A DNA stretch of 64,000 nucleotides, from NCBI RefSeq assembly GCF_019204045.1, contig NZ_JAGSPC010000001.1, positions 806,001 to 870,000 of the forward strand, in the 5' to 3' direction. Below, piece after piece: positions 1 to 12,915 of this stretch (positions are counted from its first letter, which is position 1; each line of letters opens with the position of its first letter). Made by a program: the position numbers and the translations under genes. This DNA comes from Erythrobacter crassostreae (GTDB taxonomy: Bacteria > Pseudomonadota > Alphaproteobacteria > Sphingomonadales > Sphingomonadaceae). The notes beneath the pieces are model-generated. The model was not told where the DNA came from, searched no databases, and saw nothing but the letters and a program-made list of their open reading frames with translations.

Positions 1-123
1 GAAAAGGATCTGACGGACCGGCTTCAGTCTGATCTTGAATATATCGCACGGTGGTCAATCCAGCGTGATCTGCAGATTGTCTATCGGACTCTGTGGGTCC
101 TGCGTCACAAGAACGCTTACTAG
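1..123 (+). CDS. Bacterial sugar transferase, C-terminal end only (partial)
   Basis: Frame 1 is open from base 1 to a TAG at 121-123, giving 40 residues that contain DLEYIARWSI, RDLQIVYRT and a terminal KNAY. This matches the conserved end of the bacterial sugar transferase family (WcaJ/ExoY type), which moves a hexose-1-phosphate onto undecaprenyl phosphate to start polysaccharide repeat units at the inner membrane. The N-terminus lies outside the window, so substrate and full domain layout cannot be seen. It converges with lptA, leaving only 3 nt between the stop codons. Its presence fits the exosortase-associated polysaccharide genes near 13-16 kb, though no direct link is visible. Confidence 0.75.
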   Translation, partial: EKDLTDRLQSDLEYIARWSIQRDLQIVYRTLWVLRHKNAY

Positions 124-126
124 ACT

Positions 127-735
127 TTACTCTTCGTCGGAGCTTTGCGGGACGGAGAACGATCCAGTTACCCTGCCGCCGCTGTTTCCGCTTTCGTCGC
201 TGCTCGATCCTCCAGATGGGTTGCCGTCCACGCTGGAGATTCCAGTACGCAAGTCAATCACCAGCCGACCGCCTCTCAATGTGTCGGTTCCGCGGTTCAG
301 CCTGACATCGCCCGCCATCGTAATGATCCTGCGGTTGAAATCGTAGATCGCTACGCCGCCGCTTGCGCGTTCATTCCCGCGTGTCACTGTGACACCGCCG
401 GTTGCCGTGATCCGCTGGATATCAAGCGAACCAGTGTCCGTGAAATTGACCAGCATGCGGTTGGACCTGACAGTCAAACCAGCCTGCGTAACGGTTACAC
501 CGCCCGAAAGCGCGACGCGGTTCTGCCGGTCCTGCAATTCGATACTGCCAGCATTGTAGTTCACCGGCGCATTGGTGTTATGCGAAGCGATGCCCTGAGC
601 CTGCAGGCCGATCCCGCCAGCCACCGCCAGTGTCAGAGCAAAGCTGCCCGCCATCCAGCCAAAGGCAACCTTGCCCAAATGCGGCTTTGCGTGAGATTTT
701 GCTGAAGTGTTCGTCATGTCTGCGTGTCCGTTCAT
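127..735 (-). CDS. lptA: LPS transport periplasmic protein LptA (OstA-like)
   Basis: 202 residues. An N-terminal hydrophobic segment (about residues 25-47) acts as signal or anchor. An OstA/LptA beta-jellyroll region (about 58-165) follows, with repeated short strands such as RVALSGGVTV and GGVTVTRGN. The tail is rich in Ser and Gly. LptA forms the periplasmic bridge that carries lipopolysaccharide from LptC to LptD. The ATG overlaps the lptC stop in an ATGA, which fixes the start and implies translational coupling. The order rnd-lptC-lptA is common in alphaproteobacteria. No lptB follows within the visible sequence, because the next gene is convergent. Confidence 0.88.
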   Translation of the reverse strand: MNGHADMTNTSAKSHAKPHLGKVAFGWMAGSFALTLAVAGGIGLQAQGIASHNTNAPVNYNAGSIELQDRQNRVALSGGVTVTQAGLTVRSNRMLVNFTDTGSLDIQRITATGGVTVTRGNERASGGVAIYDFNRRIITMAGDVRLNRGTDTLRGGRLVIDLRTGISSVDGNPSGGSSSDESGNSGGRVTGSFSVPQSSDEE

Positions 736-1397
736 GGCATTCTCAACTTGCCGGGGATCATAGTGAGGCGGGCGTTGCCCTCAAGCGAGACCGTGCGTGC
801 TTCCAGATCTGCGCGCATCGAATTGGCCGAAAAGCTGCCCGCAGGCACTTGGCCTTCGACCCCGTCATCACCGCCGATGGTCTGGTCTTTCAGGTTGATT
901 GAAACGCCGCGCGCGCTCATCGAATATCCATCCGCCGCGTTCAGTTCGACTGCTCCGTCTACGGCGACAATTTCGGTGTTCAGATCATAGGTGCCGCCCG
1001 GTGCGGTCAACCGCGCCGGGCCATCGCTGAGCAGCAATTGCGCCACCAGATCATCCATTCGCACCAATCCTTCAGCGCTGGACCGCTGAACGGCATCACC
1101 TGCCGTAACTGAAAACGGGCGGCCATCATCATCGCGCCCGCGATACATCGCATTGTCCACGCTAAGCCGTTCATCGATAACGGAAACTTCGTTCCGGTCG
1201 AGCAGAAAGCTAACCTCGCCGCGCGGCGATAGCGGTGTGATAATCATCAGCGCGGCCATGATCCCCACACCGACCGGCAATGCTCGTGCCAGAAACCCGA
1301 CCAGCTTGTCATGCGAACCGCCAGGCGCGGCGAAGTGCTGCCGCTTGTTGCGCAGTTCCTTGGCTTCGCTGGTTTCGATGCGGCGCTTCATGACCAT
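732..1397 (-). CDS. lptC: LPS export system protein LptC
   Basis: 221 residues. A cytoplasmic basic N-terminus is followed by one membrane anchor (about residues 36-56, ending near IITPLSPRGE) and a periplasmic LptC/OstA-like beta region. LptC docks on the LptBFG transporter and passes LPS to LptA, so its position directly before lptA is diagnostic even though the sequence is weakly conserved. Two in-frame ATGs occur, at 1397 and 1391 (M-V-M-K-R-R); either is possible. The gene lies 24 nt after the rnd stop and ends in a 4-nt overlap with lptA. Confidence 0.85.
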   Translation of the reverse strand: MVMKRRIETSEAKELRNKRQHFAAPGGSHDKLVGFLARALPVGVGIMAALMIITPLSPRGEVSFLLDRNEVSVIDERLSVDNAMYRGRDDDGRPFSVTAGDAVQRSSAEGLVRMDDLVAQLLLSDGPARLTAPGGTYDLNTEIVAVDGAVELNAADGYSMSARGVSINLKDQTIGGDDGVEGQVPAGSFSANSMRADLEARTVSLEGNARLTMIPGKLRMP

Positions 1398-1421
1398 GAT
1401 GGCTGTGTAGACTGACCTAAA

Positions 1422-2042
1422 TTACGCGTGGCTGAAAATGTCGTGCTCGGCCCATCCCGCCATATCGAGGCGGGCGCGGGTCGGCAGGAAATCGAAACAT
1501 GCCTGCGCCATCTCCATCCGGCCTTCGCGTTCGAGGCGGATGATGAGCTCGTCACGCATGCGGTGAAGGAAACGCACATCGGAGGCCGCATAGTCGCGCT
1601 GCGCCTCGCTGAGCACGGGGCCGCCCCAGTCAGAACTTTGCTGTTGCTTGGAAATACTCTCGCCCAGCAATTCATCGACCAAGTTCTTTAGCCCGTGGCG
1701 GTCAGTGTACGTGCGCACCAGTTTGCTGGCGATCTTGGTGCAAAATACCGGCCCCGCTTCGACGCCCAGATAATACTCGATCGCAGCCAGATCGAACCGG
1801 CCAAAGTGATAGAGTTTTGTCCGCTTCTGATCGGCCAGAATGCGCGACAAATTGGGCGCTTCGTAATCGCTGCCGGGTGAAAAGCGCACAAGGTGCTCGT
1901 CGCCCGATCCGTCGCTGATCTGGACAACGCACAGACGGTCACGGTGCGTGATCAGCCCCATCGTCTCTGTATCAACGGCAAGGTCCGATGTGCCTTCGAG
2001 CACGCCATCGGGAAGGTCTTCTTCGTGGAAATGAACAGTCAT
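1422..2042 (-). CDS. rnd: Ribonuclease D (DEDDy 3'-5' exonuclease)
   Basis: 206 residues. DEDDy exonuclease motifs are visible: D24-T-E26 near the N-terminus, an FGRFD block in the middle, and YAASD (Y-x3-D) towards the end. This is the short alphaproteobacterial form without HRDC domains; E. coli RNase D is about 375 residues. It probably trims the 3' ends of tRNA precursors and other stable RNAs in the cytoplasm. The reading frame stays open far upstream into the ung gene, but similarity begins at MTVHFHEEDLPDG, so the ATG at 2042 is chosen. No clear Shine-Dalgarno precedes it; a palindrome abuts the start codon instead. Confidence 0.9.
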   Translation of the reverse strand: MTVHFHEEDLPDGVLEGTSDLAVDTETMGLITHRDRLCVVQISDGSGDEHLVRFSPGSDYEAPNLSRILADQKRTKLYHFGRFDLAAIEYYLGVEAGPVFCTKIASKLVRTYTDRHGLKNLVDELLGESISKQQQSSDWGGPVLSEAQRDYAASDVRFLHRMRDELIIRLEREGRMEMAQACFDFLPTRARLDMAGWAEHDIFSHA

Positions 2043-2056
2043 AGGGCGATGCCCTA
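2042..2056 (-). promoter_or_regulatory. Perfect palindrome abutting the rnd start codon
   Basis: TAGGGC-GAT-GCCCTA is a perfect 6-bp inverted repeat with a 3-nt spacer. On the minus strand its last base is the A of the rnd ATG. It occupies the place where a ribosome-binding site should be, and no AGGAG-like sequence is visible there. It could be an mRNA hairpin affecting rnd translation or a protein-binding site shared with the divergent ung gene. Function is not shown. Confidence 0.35.
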
Positions 2057-2138
2057 CGCCACAAGGAGGATGAGGGAAAGAGGCGAGTGGCGAGCGAGGG
2101 TTGCATGGCGGCTGTGCGGGTGTAGCCTCCTGTGTGAA

Positions 2139-2828
2139 ATGACGAGCGATGCAATCCCCGAAAGCTGGCGCGATGCGCTGGAACCGGCCTTGGCCACGCC
2201 AGAGGCGCGCAAGCTGGGCGGTTGGCTGCGCGCCGAGGAAGAGGCGGGTAAGGTGATCTATCCGCCGCGCGGGGAAAGGCTGACCGCGCTGGCCCTGACA
2301 CCGTTGGATCAGGTGCGCGTCGTGATCCTGGGTCAAGACCCATATCATGGACTGGGGCAAGCGCATGGGTTGGCATTTTCGGTGCAGCACGGCGTGAAAG
2401 TGCCGCCGTCGCTGGTGAATATGTACAAAGAGCTTGAGAGCGATCTTGGTGTTGCTCCGCCTGCACATGGCAATCTGACACGCTGGGCCGAGCAAGGCGT
2501 GCTGTTGCTCAACAACACGTTGACGGTCGAGGCCGCGCAGGCTGGCAGTCATGCGGGGCGTGGTTGGGATGCGATCACTGACGCAGCAGTGGCTGCTGTA
2601 GCGGAGCGGGGCGAGCCGACCGTGTTTATTCTGTGGGGCAGCCACGCGGCCAAGAAAGCGGGCCGGATCAGCGCGCTGGGCCGCGGCGACCATCACCTTC
2701 TGCTTAAGGCTCCGCATCCCAGCCCGCTATCGTCTTATCGTGGGTTCTTCGGATCAAAGCCTTACAGTCAGGCCAATGCTTTTCTGGAGGAGCGCGGAAG
2801 GTCGGCGATCGACTGGCGCATTGAATGA
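2139..2828 (+). CDS. ung: Uracil-DNA glycosylase, family 1
   Basis: 229 residues, the usual size of family-1 UDG. The water-activating motif GQDPYHG (D67) and the loop HPSPLS (H193) are both intact. The enzyme removes uracil from DNA to start base-excision repair. The frame is open well upstream, but the family N-terminus starts at MTSDAIPESWRDAL, so the ATG at 2139 is preferred; the Shine-Dalgarno is weak. It is divergent from rnd across about 96 bp. Its last codons overlap the next gene by 4 nt (ATGA), suggesting co-expression with the DksA-like protein. Confidence 0.95.
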   Translation: MTSDAIPESWRDALEPALATPEARKLGGWLRAEEEAGKVIYPPRGERLTALALTPLDQVRVVILGQDPYHGLGQAHGLAFSVQHGVKVPPSLVNMYKELESDLGVAPPAHGNLTRWAEQGVLLLNNTLTVEAAQAGSHAGRGWDAITDAAVAAVAERGEPTVFILWGSHAAKKAGRISALGRGDHHLLLKAPHPSPLSSYRGFFGSKPYSQANAFLEERGRSAIDWRIE

Positions 2829-3157
2829 CCGAAGAGGAAGCCAAAGCGGCGTTGATTGCCCGACAAACCGAGCTGACCGAGGAAGACCGGATCAGTGACG
2901 AGGCCCGCGCGCCTGTTACTTTGCAACAGGATAGTGTCGGGCGGCTTTCACGTATGGACGCGATGCAGCAGCAGGCAATGGCGCAAGCACAAGAGCGCCG
3001 CCGCGCTCAGGAACGCGTGCGGATCAAAGCGGCGCTGGAGCGCATTGACGAAGGTGAATGGGGATATTGTCTGATATGCGGCGAGGAGATTGCCGAAAAG
3101 CGGCTGCAGTATGACCCGAGCATCGCGACCTGTGTGGGGTGTGCGATCGGCGGTTAA
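2825..3157 (+). CDS. TraR/DksA-type C4 zinc-finger protein
   Basis: 110 residues. A charged, helical N-terminal region (about 1-75) precedes a four-cysteine zinc finger: C82-x2-C85 and C103-x2-C106, in the form YCLICGEEI and ATCVGCA. This is the DksA/TraR zinc-finger family, whose members bind the RNA polymerase secondary channel. At 110 residues it is shorter than DksA (about 150), and no acidic DxxDxA tip is obvious, so its effect on transcription is uncertain. It overlaps ung by 4 nt. It also overlaps the convergent gene by 4 nt, sharing TTAA as the stop on both strands. Confidence 0.8.
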   Translation: MTEEEAKAALIARQTELTEEDRISDEARAPVTLQQDSVGRLSRMDAMQQQAMAQAQERRRAQERVRIKAALERIDEGEWGYCLICGEEIAEKRLQYDPSIATCVGCAIGG

Positions 3158-3909
3158 GGCTCTTCTGTTTGCTCTGAAGGCGCCGGCATTTTCCGGAGCT
3201 CAAGCGGCCATTCGCCGCCCGATAGCTTGATCACGCCATCTTCCAGATACCCGGTCACACCCGAGAAATCGGCTACGCCCAGATCGTTGCTTTCAAATTC
3301 AAACACCGCAGTCTCGCCCGGCTTCCAGCCGAGTTCGCGCAACGAGTGGGTTTCTGATTTGATGTTGTAACTGCTCAGGCGGAAGGTGATAGTTTCCGGT
3401 TCATCACACTTGGCAAATGGCAGTTCCTCTCCCTCATGGAGCTCTTCGTTGGCATAGCGCTCTTTGGAAGGCCAACCATCTCTGTAAACCTGGCCAAAAA
3501 CCTGTTCCCCGTTTTTGCATTCGGCGCTGAGCGAAGCGTATTGGAACGGCTTTCCATTCGATGCCCGGACAACTTTAACCCACGGCCCGTCTTCATTCTT
3601 TTCGGTGCCCTTCCAGCGGAACTCCGCCGGAACCGGTTTGGGATCGCTGGTCAGGAAAATACGGTCCCCGTCTTGCATCCAGGTGCCTTGCGCGCGCAAG
3701 TCCAATCCGCCAACGGAGAGGCCCCAACGGAACGTACCGTCGGCCGCGATTTCCATGCCCATGGCTGTCTCGAAAGAATTGCCATTATAGCGGCCCACGA
3801 ATTCGGAATCGCTGGCTACATCGGCCGTGTCAGGCTCTACCTGGTCGGAATTCGGCTGACCGTTGGCTGCTAATGCCAACGCAGCAAGGATCAAGGCGCC
3901 GTAACGCAT
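3154..3909 (-). CDS. Secreted protein of unknown function
   Basis: 251 residues. It begins with a signal peptide (MRYGALILAALALAANG, cleavage likely near residue 18), and the rest is soluble and acidic with many beta-strand-like stretches. There is a single pair of well-spaced cysteines (SAECKNG and FAKCDEP), which could form a disulfide in the periplasm. I recognise no domain. The ATG at 3909 overlaps the stop of the upstream porin gene in TGATG, so the two are probably translated together; a TTG one codon earlier is less likely. The pairing suggests a role with the porin, but that is inference. Confidence 0.65.
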   Translation of the reverse strand: MRYGALILAALALAANGQPNSDQVEPDTADVASDSEFVGRYNGNSFETAMGMEIAADGTFRWGLSVGGLDLRAQGTWMQDGDRIFLTSDPKPVPAEFRWKGTEKNEDGPWVKVVRASNGKPFQYASLSAECKNGEQVFGQVYRDGWPSKERYANEELHEGEELPFAKCDEPETITFRLSSYNIKSETHSLRELGWKPGETAVFEFESNDLGVADFSGVTGYLEDGVIKLSGGEWPLELRKMPAPSEQTEEP

Positions 3910-5261
3910 CAAAACTGTGTCGTCAGCCGAGCGCCAACCGTCACGCCGGTATCGCGAAACGCGATCGCGCTGTCGACGACCTGCACATTCGCGGTGAGGC
4001 CAAAGCCCTTGGCGAATTCATAGGTGTAGAACGCCTCGACGCCCTTTTCGTCTTCGATGCCGAGCCGGAACGCGATGTCATCGACCAACTCGTCGGTCAG
4101 CGAATACTGGAAATAGGCAAGGCCGAAACGGTCTTGAGGTCGGAATCGCGGGTTGCCCGAAATGCCGAAATAGCCCGAATAATCGAGGAAGGTCGGATCG
4201 CCGGTCGATGCCTGAAAGCGTGCAAGCACACCCCAGCCTTTGCCGCGAGCCTCGGGATACATTTTGAGGAACTGATACGCCGAAAGCTGGATCGCCAGCT
4301 CTCCGCTTTCATTGCCGAATGTGCCGAATGGTTGCGGTGGCGGAGTCAGCGCGCGAGGGAGAATATCAACGGCGAAACTATCCCGTGTCGAGCCAACGAC
4401 CGCGAAGTTCACGACACCCGGTAATTTGTTGATTGTCGTGCGAACCGCCGCCGAGGCGAGGAAACCTACGCCGCTTTCAAACTTGGTCTCAAATCCGGTA
4501 CGCTGATACTGGCTGTCCGGATCAAACACCCAAAGGCGGTAGATCATTTTGCCTTTGGGCACTTGCAGCGCAACGCCGGTCAGCGTGTTGGGCACAACTG
4601 CGGTCGGAGGAAGAGCGAGGCCGAGGTTCTGGAACCCGAAATGCCCGTCACTCGCCACAATCGGCAGCTTACCGGATATGTCGAGCACATTGATCTTACC
4701 CGCCTCCAGAGTCGTGCCATCTTTCCATTTGTATTCAATGCTGGCCGACAGATCGAAATCGCCTGCGCCTTCGGGACGGAACAGTGCCGTGTTGCCCGGG
4801 ATCAGGCCGATTTCACCGTTGGAGGTCTCACCCCATGTGTATTCGGGACGGATCTTGATCTTGAGATTGTCGCTGCCGCCGTAATAGCTGCCGCGCACTT
4901 CGAGATAGCCGTCGATACGACCAGCATAGCGTGCGAGGTTTCGCGCGTCGCCTGCGACCGGCACATCGACAAATTGCGAGGCCACTATGCGCAGATCAAC
5001 CGGTTTTGGAGGCGGCGGTGCGGGCAGCGCCTGCGGAGGAGGAGCCGGAGTGCCAGCGTCTTGCGAGAGAACGGGGCCCTCAACAATGCTGTCGGCTTCT
5101 TCCGCAGCGCCGCTGGAAGCCAGTTCGAATGTTTCGGCTGAAAATTCTGTGCCGGCGGGCGTTTCGGCCAACGCCGGAGGGGCAAGCGTCAGCGCCAATG
5201 CGCTCGTTACGCCACCGGCGAATCCATGCACATTTGTGCGCACGCTCTTTGAAAGCTTCAC
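3909..5261 (-). CDS. OprB-like outer-membrane porin
   Basis: 450 residues starting with GTG. The signal peptide ends near LAPPALAE. A Pro-rich linker (about residues 70-85) precedes a beta-barrel of alternating strands and ends in the typical C-terminal Phe (ARLTTQF). Motifs such as GYLEVRGSYYGG, GKINVLDISGK and DYSGYFGISGNP resemble the OprB carbohydrate-selective porin family. It likely sits in the outer membrane and admits a small polar solute; specificity cannot be read from sequence. It is the first gene of a two-gene unit with the secreted protein after it. The 220-bp leader up to gltD contains a GGCGGC...GCCGCC hairpin (5283-5312). Confidence 0.7.
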   Translation of the reverse strand: MKLSKSVRTNVHGFAGGVTSALALTLAPPALAETPAGTEFSAETFELASSGAAEEADSIVEGPVLSQDAGTPAPPPQALPAPPPPKPVDLRIVASQFVDVPVAGDARNLARYAGRIDGYLEVRGSYYGGSDNLKIKIRPEYTWGETSNGEIGLIPGNTALFRPEGAGDFDLSASIEYKWKDGTTLEAGKINVLDISGKLPIVASDGHFGFQNLGLALPPTAVVPNTLTGVALQVPKGKMIYRLWVFDPDSQYQRTGFETKFESGVGFLASAAVRTTINKLPGVVNFAVVGSTRDSFAVDILPRALTPPPQPFGTFGNESGELAIQLSAYQFLKMYPEARGKGWGVLARFQASTGDPTFLDYSGYFGISGNPRFRPQDRFGLAYFQYSLTDELVDDIAFRLGIEDEKGVEAFYTYEFAKGFGLTANVQVVDSAIAFRDTGVTVGARLTTQF

Positions 5262-5481
5262 GACTCCGAACCCTCTCTAAGTGGCGGCATTTCTTGATTT
5301 GCCGAAGCCGCCTTTTCTACGTTTAACTTGAACCATTCGCGCGGGCCGCGGTCAAGCAAAGACAAATTGGGCGTTTAACTTCGGTGAATCATGCAGTTAG
5401 TACCCACCTCAATCGGGTTCGCAGCCTTAAGATGGTGTAAAGATGCCGCAGAAATCGGGCGTAATGCGATGGTTTGTGGGA

Positions 5482-6918
5482 TCAGCGCGGTAGTTCGCTT
5501 ACGCCCATCAGCGCTTCATCGACGCTGCGAGCACATTGGCGGCCTTCGCGGATGGCCCATACGACGAGGCTTTGCCCGCGCCGCATATCGCCGCACGCAA
5601 AGACGCCGGGAACGCTGGTGATATAGTCATCTTCGTTCGCGTCAACATTGCCGCGTCCGGTCAGCTCAACGCCAGCCTGTTCAAGCAAGCCGGCCTTTTT
5701 CGGACCGACAAAGCCCATGGCGAGCAGGATCAAATCGGCTTCGATGGTGAAGGCGCTGCCTTCCACTTCCTGCATCTGCCCGTCTTTCCACTCGACCCGT
5801 GCGCATTCGAGGCCGGTGACTTTCTCGCCGTCTCCGACAACACGTTTCGTCAGAACAGCCCAGTCGCGGTCTACGCCTTCTTCATGGCTGGAGGAGGTGC
5901 GCAGTTTCAGCGGCCAATCGGGCCATGTCAGCGCCTTGTCTTCTTTCTCAGGTGGCTTTGGCATGATCTCAAGCTGCGTGACGCTTTTTGCGCCTTGGCG
6001 ATTGGATGTGCCGACACAGTCGCTGCCGGTGTCGCCCCCGCCGATCACAACGACGTTCTTGCCGGTGGCGAGCAAGCTACCGCGAGGCGCAGCGCGCACT
6101 TCATCATCGCCTGCATTGCGCTTGTTTTGCTGGGTCAGGAATTCCATCGCAAGCCGCACGCCATCCATTTCTGCTCCGGGAATGGCGAGTGGGCGAGCAT
6201 CTTCGCTGCCGCCCGACAGCACGACCGCGTCGAAGTTTTCTTGCAAGCTCTTAAACGACACATCGACGCCGACTTCTTTCGATGTTTTGAAGGTCACGCC
6301 TTCGGCTTCCATCTGGATGCAGCGGCGGCTGATCAGATGCTTTTCCATTTTGAAATCGGGAATACCGTAACGCAGTAATCCGCCTACGCGGTCGCTCTTT
6401 TCAAACAAAGTGACGCTGTGACCGGCGCGCGCGAGTTGCTGCGCGCAGGCCATGCCTGCGGGACCGGAACCGACGACGGCGACGGATTTGCCGGTCTTTT
6501 GGGCGGGCACCTGCGGTGTAACCCAGCCTTCGTCCCATCCGCGGTCAATAATCGCTGCTTCGATGCTTTTGATCGTGACGGGTTGATCGACGATGTTGAG
6601 CGTGCAGCTTGCCTCGCACGGGGCCGGGCAAATGCGGCCTGTAAACTCCGGGAAATTGTTGGTCGAATGGAGAACGTCGAGCGCATTCTTCCAATCGTTC
6701 TCATAGACCAGATGGTTCCAGTCCGGGATCATATTGTTCACCGGGCAGCCGTTGTGACAATACGGAATGCCGCAATCCATGCAGCGCGAAGCCTGCGAAG
6801 AAAGCGTTGCATCGTCCGGCTGGACGACGAATTCGCGATAATTGTTCAGGCGCTCTTCCGGATCGAGATAATCCCGTTCGCGCCGATCCAGTTCGAGAAA
6901 TCCGGTGTCTTTGCCCAT
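5482..6918 (-). CDS. gltD: Glutamate synthase [NADPH] small subunit
   Basis: 478 residues, close to E. coli GltD (472). The N-terminus holds the cysteine clusters that bind 4Fe-4S centres ([14 protein letters not shown] and CPAPCEASC). These are followed by an FAD-binding fold ([19 protein letters not shown]) and an NADPH-binding fold ([15 protein letters not shown]). The subunit passes electrons from NADPH to GltB, which makes two glutamates from glutamine and 2-oxoglutarate. The frame is open upstream into gltB, but similarity starts at [12 protein letters not shown], so the ATG at 6918 is used, 11 nt after the gltB stop. The order gltB-gltD indicates one transcript. Confidence 0.96.
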   Translation of the reverse strand: MGKDTGFLELDRRERDYLDPEERLNNYREFVVQPDDATLSSQASRCMDCGIPYCHNGCPVNNMIPDWNHLVYENDWKNALDVLHSTNNFPEFTGRICPAPCEASCTLNIVDQPVTIKSIEAAIIDRGWDEGWVTPQVPAQKTGKSVAVVGSGPAGMACAQQLARAGHSVTLFEKSDRVGGLLRYGIPDFKMEKHLISRRCIQMEAEGVTFKTSKEVGVDVSFKSLQENFDAVVLSGGSEDARPLAIPGAEMDGVRLAMEFLTQQNKRNAGDDEVRAAPRGSLLATGKNVVVIGGGDTGSDCVGTSNRQGAKSVTQLEIMPKPPEKEDKALTWPDWPLKLRTSSSHEEGVDRDWAVLTKRVVGDGEKVTGLECARVEWKDGQMQEVEGSAFTIEADLILLAMGFVGPKKAGLLEQAGVELTGRGNVDANEDDYITSVPGVFACGDMRRGQSLVVWAIREGRQCARSVDEALMGVSELPR

Positions 6919-6929
6919 TACTCTAACCC

Positions 6930-11570
<4,641 letters not shown>

Positions 11571-11825
11571 GGAAAGGTTCCGTTCTGTCAGATGCCACGG
11601 TCAAAGACCCTCAAGTGGTCGATGCAGCGGCAGAATGTCGAGCGCGCACGATCAAGGACCAAAGCGAGCTTCGTTTCACATCCCTATTGCAGACGGAATC
11701 GGATTTTTGCAACCGCGAAGAGCGAAGTTTTGTTACGCATACCTAAGCATGAGCTTGTCGTTTCATGCGCAACTAAATCGTATTTACGCGAGTTTGATGC
11801 TGGATACGCTACCGCCAGCAGCCAT
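11571..11825 (-). promoter_or_regulatory. gltB leader / promoter region
   Basis: A 255-bp non-coding stretch between the gene ending at 11826 and gltB. It is visibly more AT-rich than the flanking genes and carries a GCATGA-N10-TCATGC inverted repeat near 11740-11770. I see no Rho-independent terminator for the upstream gene and no recognisable riboswitch. The gltB promoter should lie here; a specific -35/-10 pair cannot be assigned with confidence. Confidence 0.35.
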
Positions 11826-12908
11826 TTATGCTGCGCCGCGCAAATCCTGAAGCTTGGCCAGGGCATCCCGCAAATCGCGCGTCGTATCGCGCAGCGCATC
11901 GGCGTTTGCATCGGTCAGCTCAAGATCGGCATCAAAACCGTCTTCGGTGAACAGTGTCAGCGCTTTTAGAGCCGAGGCGAGAGATGCATCTTTGTCCGGC
12001 GAACGAAGGGATCCGGGGCGTTTGCGCTCTGCATCCTGATGATCGTGCAACGCGGCTGCAAAGCGCTCGACCATGTGGACAAGGCTCAGCTCCTCAACGG
12101 GTGCCTGACGGAGTTTTTCCAACGCGGTTTTGGCCGATGGCGCGATTTGCGCAGCCAGAGGAGCTTCAATCGAAGGTTCGACCGTTCGTTCGACATCGGG
12201 ATCGACCCAAGCGCTCCAATCATCGACTTCAGGAAGGTTGTCGTTGTCTTCAATCTCGTCAGAGACTTCTTCAACCCAGACACCGTCTCGACCCGAAATT
12301 TCGCCGAATTCTGCCAGAGCCAGTTCGCGGGGTTTTTCGAGTTCTTCTTTGAATTCTGCTTCAGAAATTTGGTCAGAATCGAGGTCGAGAGCCTCTTCCA
12401 TCAGCTCAAGCGGCTCGGCTCCTGTTTCGAAGTCGTGATCGATTTCAGCAGCAGAGAATGGCTCCACATCAATCGGCGCATCGAGGCTGTCGCTGCCGAG
12501 TTCTGCGGTTGGGTCGATTGGTTCAAGACCTTCGACCAAAGTCGAATCGTCCCACTCCGCCTCGGCCGGGCCAAATTCGCGTCGCTTGAATGCGATTGCA
12601 CCGGCGGCGGCGATGCCGCCAACGATCAACGCAGCGAGTGCCGCAAAGACATAGGTCGCAGCGTTGCCAAGACCGGACAAGCCGGTCGCCATCGCCATGC
12701 GCAGAACAGTCGAAGTAGGCAGGACAATCACGCAAAGAGCACCCAAAAGCGCGCCCCATGCCCCGATCAGCGGGACAAAGCCGCGCAGGATCGCGATGGA
12801 CGGTTTTTTGGCACGCGTTTCAGCTGGCGTGTCGGGTGTTTCCACCGCGTCTTCGCCCGCCTCCTTGGAGGATCTGAAATTGGCAATGCGTTGTCGAATA
12901 GCCCGCAT
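11826..12908 (-). CDS. Acidic membrane protein of unknown function
   Basis: 360 residues. A basic N-terminal tail (about 1-38) leads to two membrane helices (about 40-65 and 80-107, GALCVIVLPTSTVL and FAALAALIVGGIAAAG). A long, very acidic, probably disordered segment follows (about 115-260, with many runs of D/E), then a helical C-terminal domain (about 265-360, EELSLVHMVERFAAAL). No family is recognised. It starts 7 nt after the exosortase-associated glycosyltransferase stop, so the two are an operon. A role in polysaccharide assembly or in organising the transferase at the membrane is only inference from position. Confidence 0.6.
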   Translation of the reverse strand: MRAIRQRIANFRSSKEAGEDAVETPDTPAETRAKKPSIAILRGFVPLIGAWGALLGALCVIVLPTSTVLRMAMATGLSGLGNAATYVFAALAALIVGGIAAAGAIAFKRREFGPAEAEWDDSTLVEGLEPIDPTAELGSDSLDAPIDVEPFSAAEIDHDFETGAEPLELMEEALDLDSDQISEAEFKEELEKPRELALAEFGEISGRDGVWVEEVSDEIEDNDNLPEVDDWSAWVDPDVERTVEPSIEAPLAAQIAPSAKTALEKLRQAPVEELSLVHMVERFAAALHDHQDAERKRPGSLRSPDKDASLASALKALTLFTEDGFDADLELTDANADALRDTTRDLRDALAKLQDLRGAA

Positions 12909-12915
12909 GTCGCCC

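Noticed and set aside
2043..2717. N-terminal extension of the rnd frame into ung
   Set aside because: The extra residues look like antisense ung sequence, and the RNase D family begins at MTVHFHEED.
5283..5316. Terminator-like GGCGGC...GCCGCC hairpin with TTTT
   Set aside because: It faces the plus strand, but no plus-strand gene precedes it. It lies in the porin leader, so its role is unclear; the long loop makes it weak.
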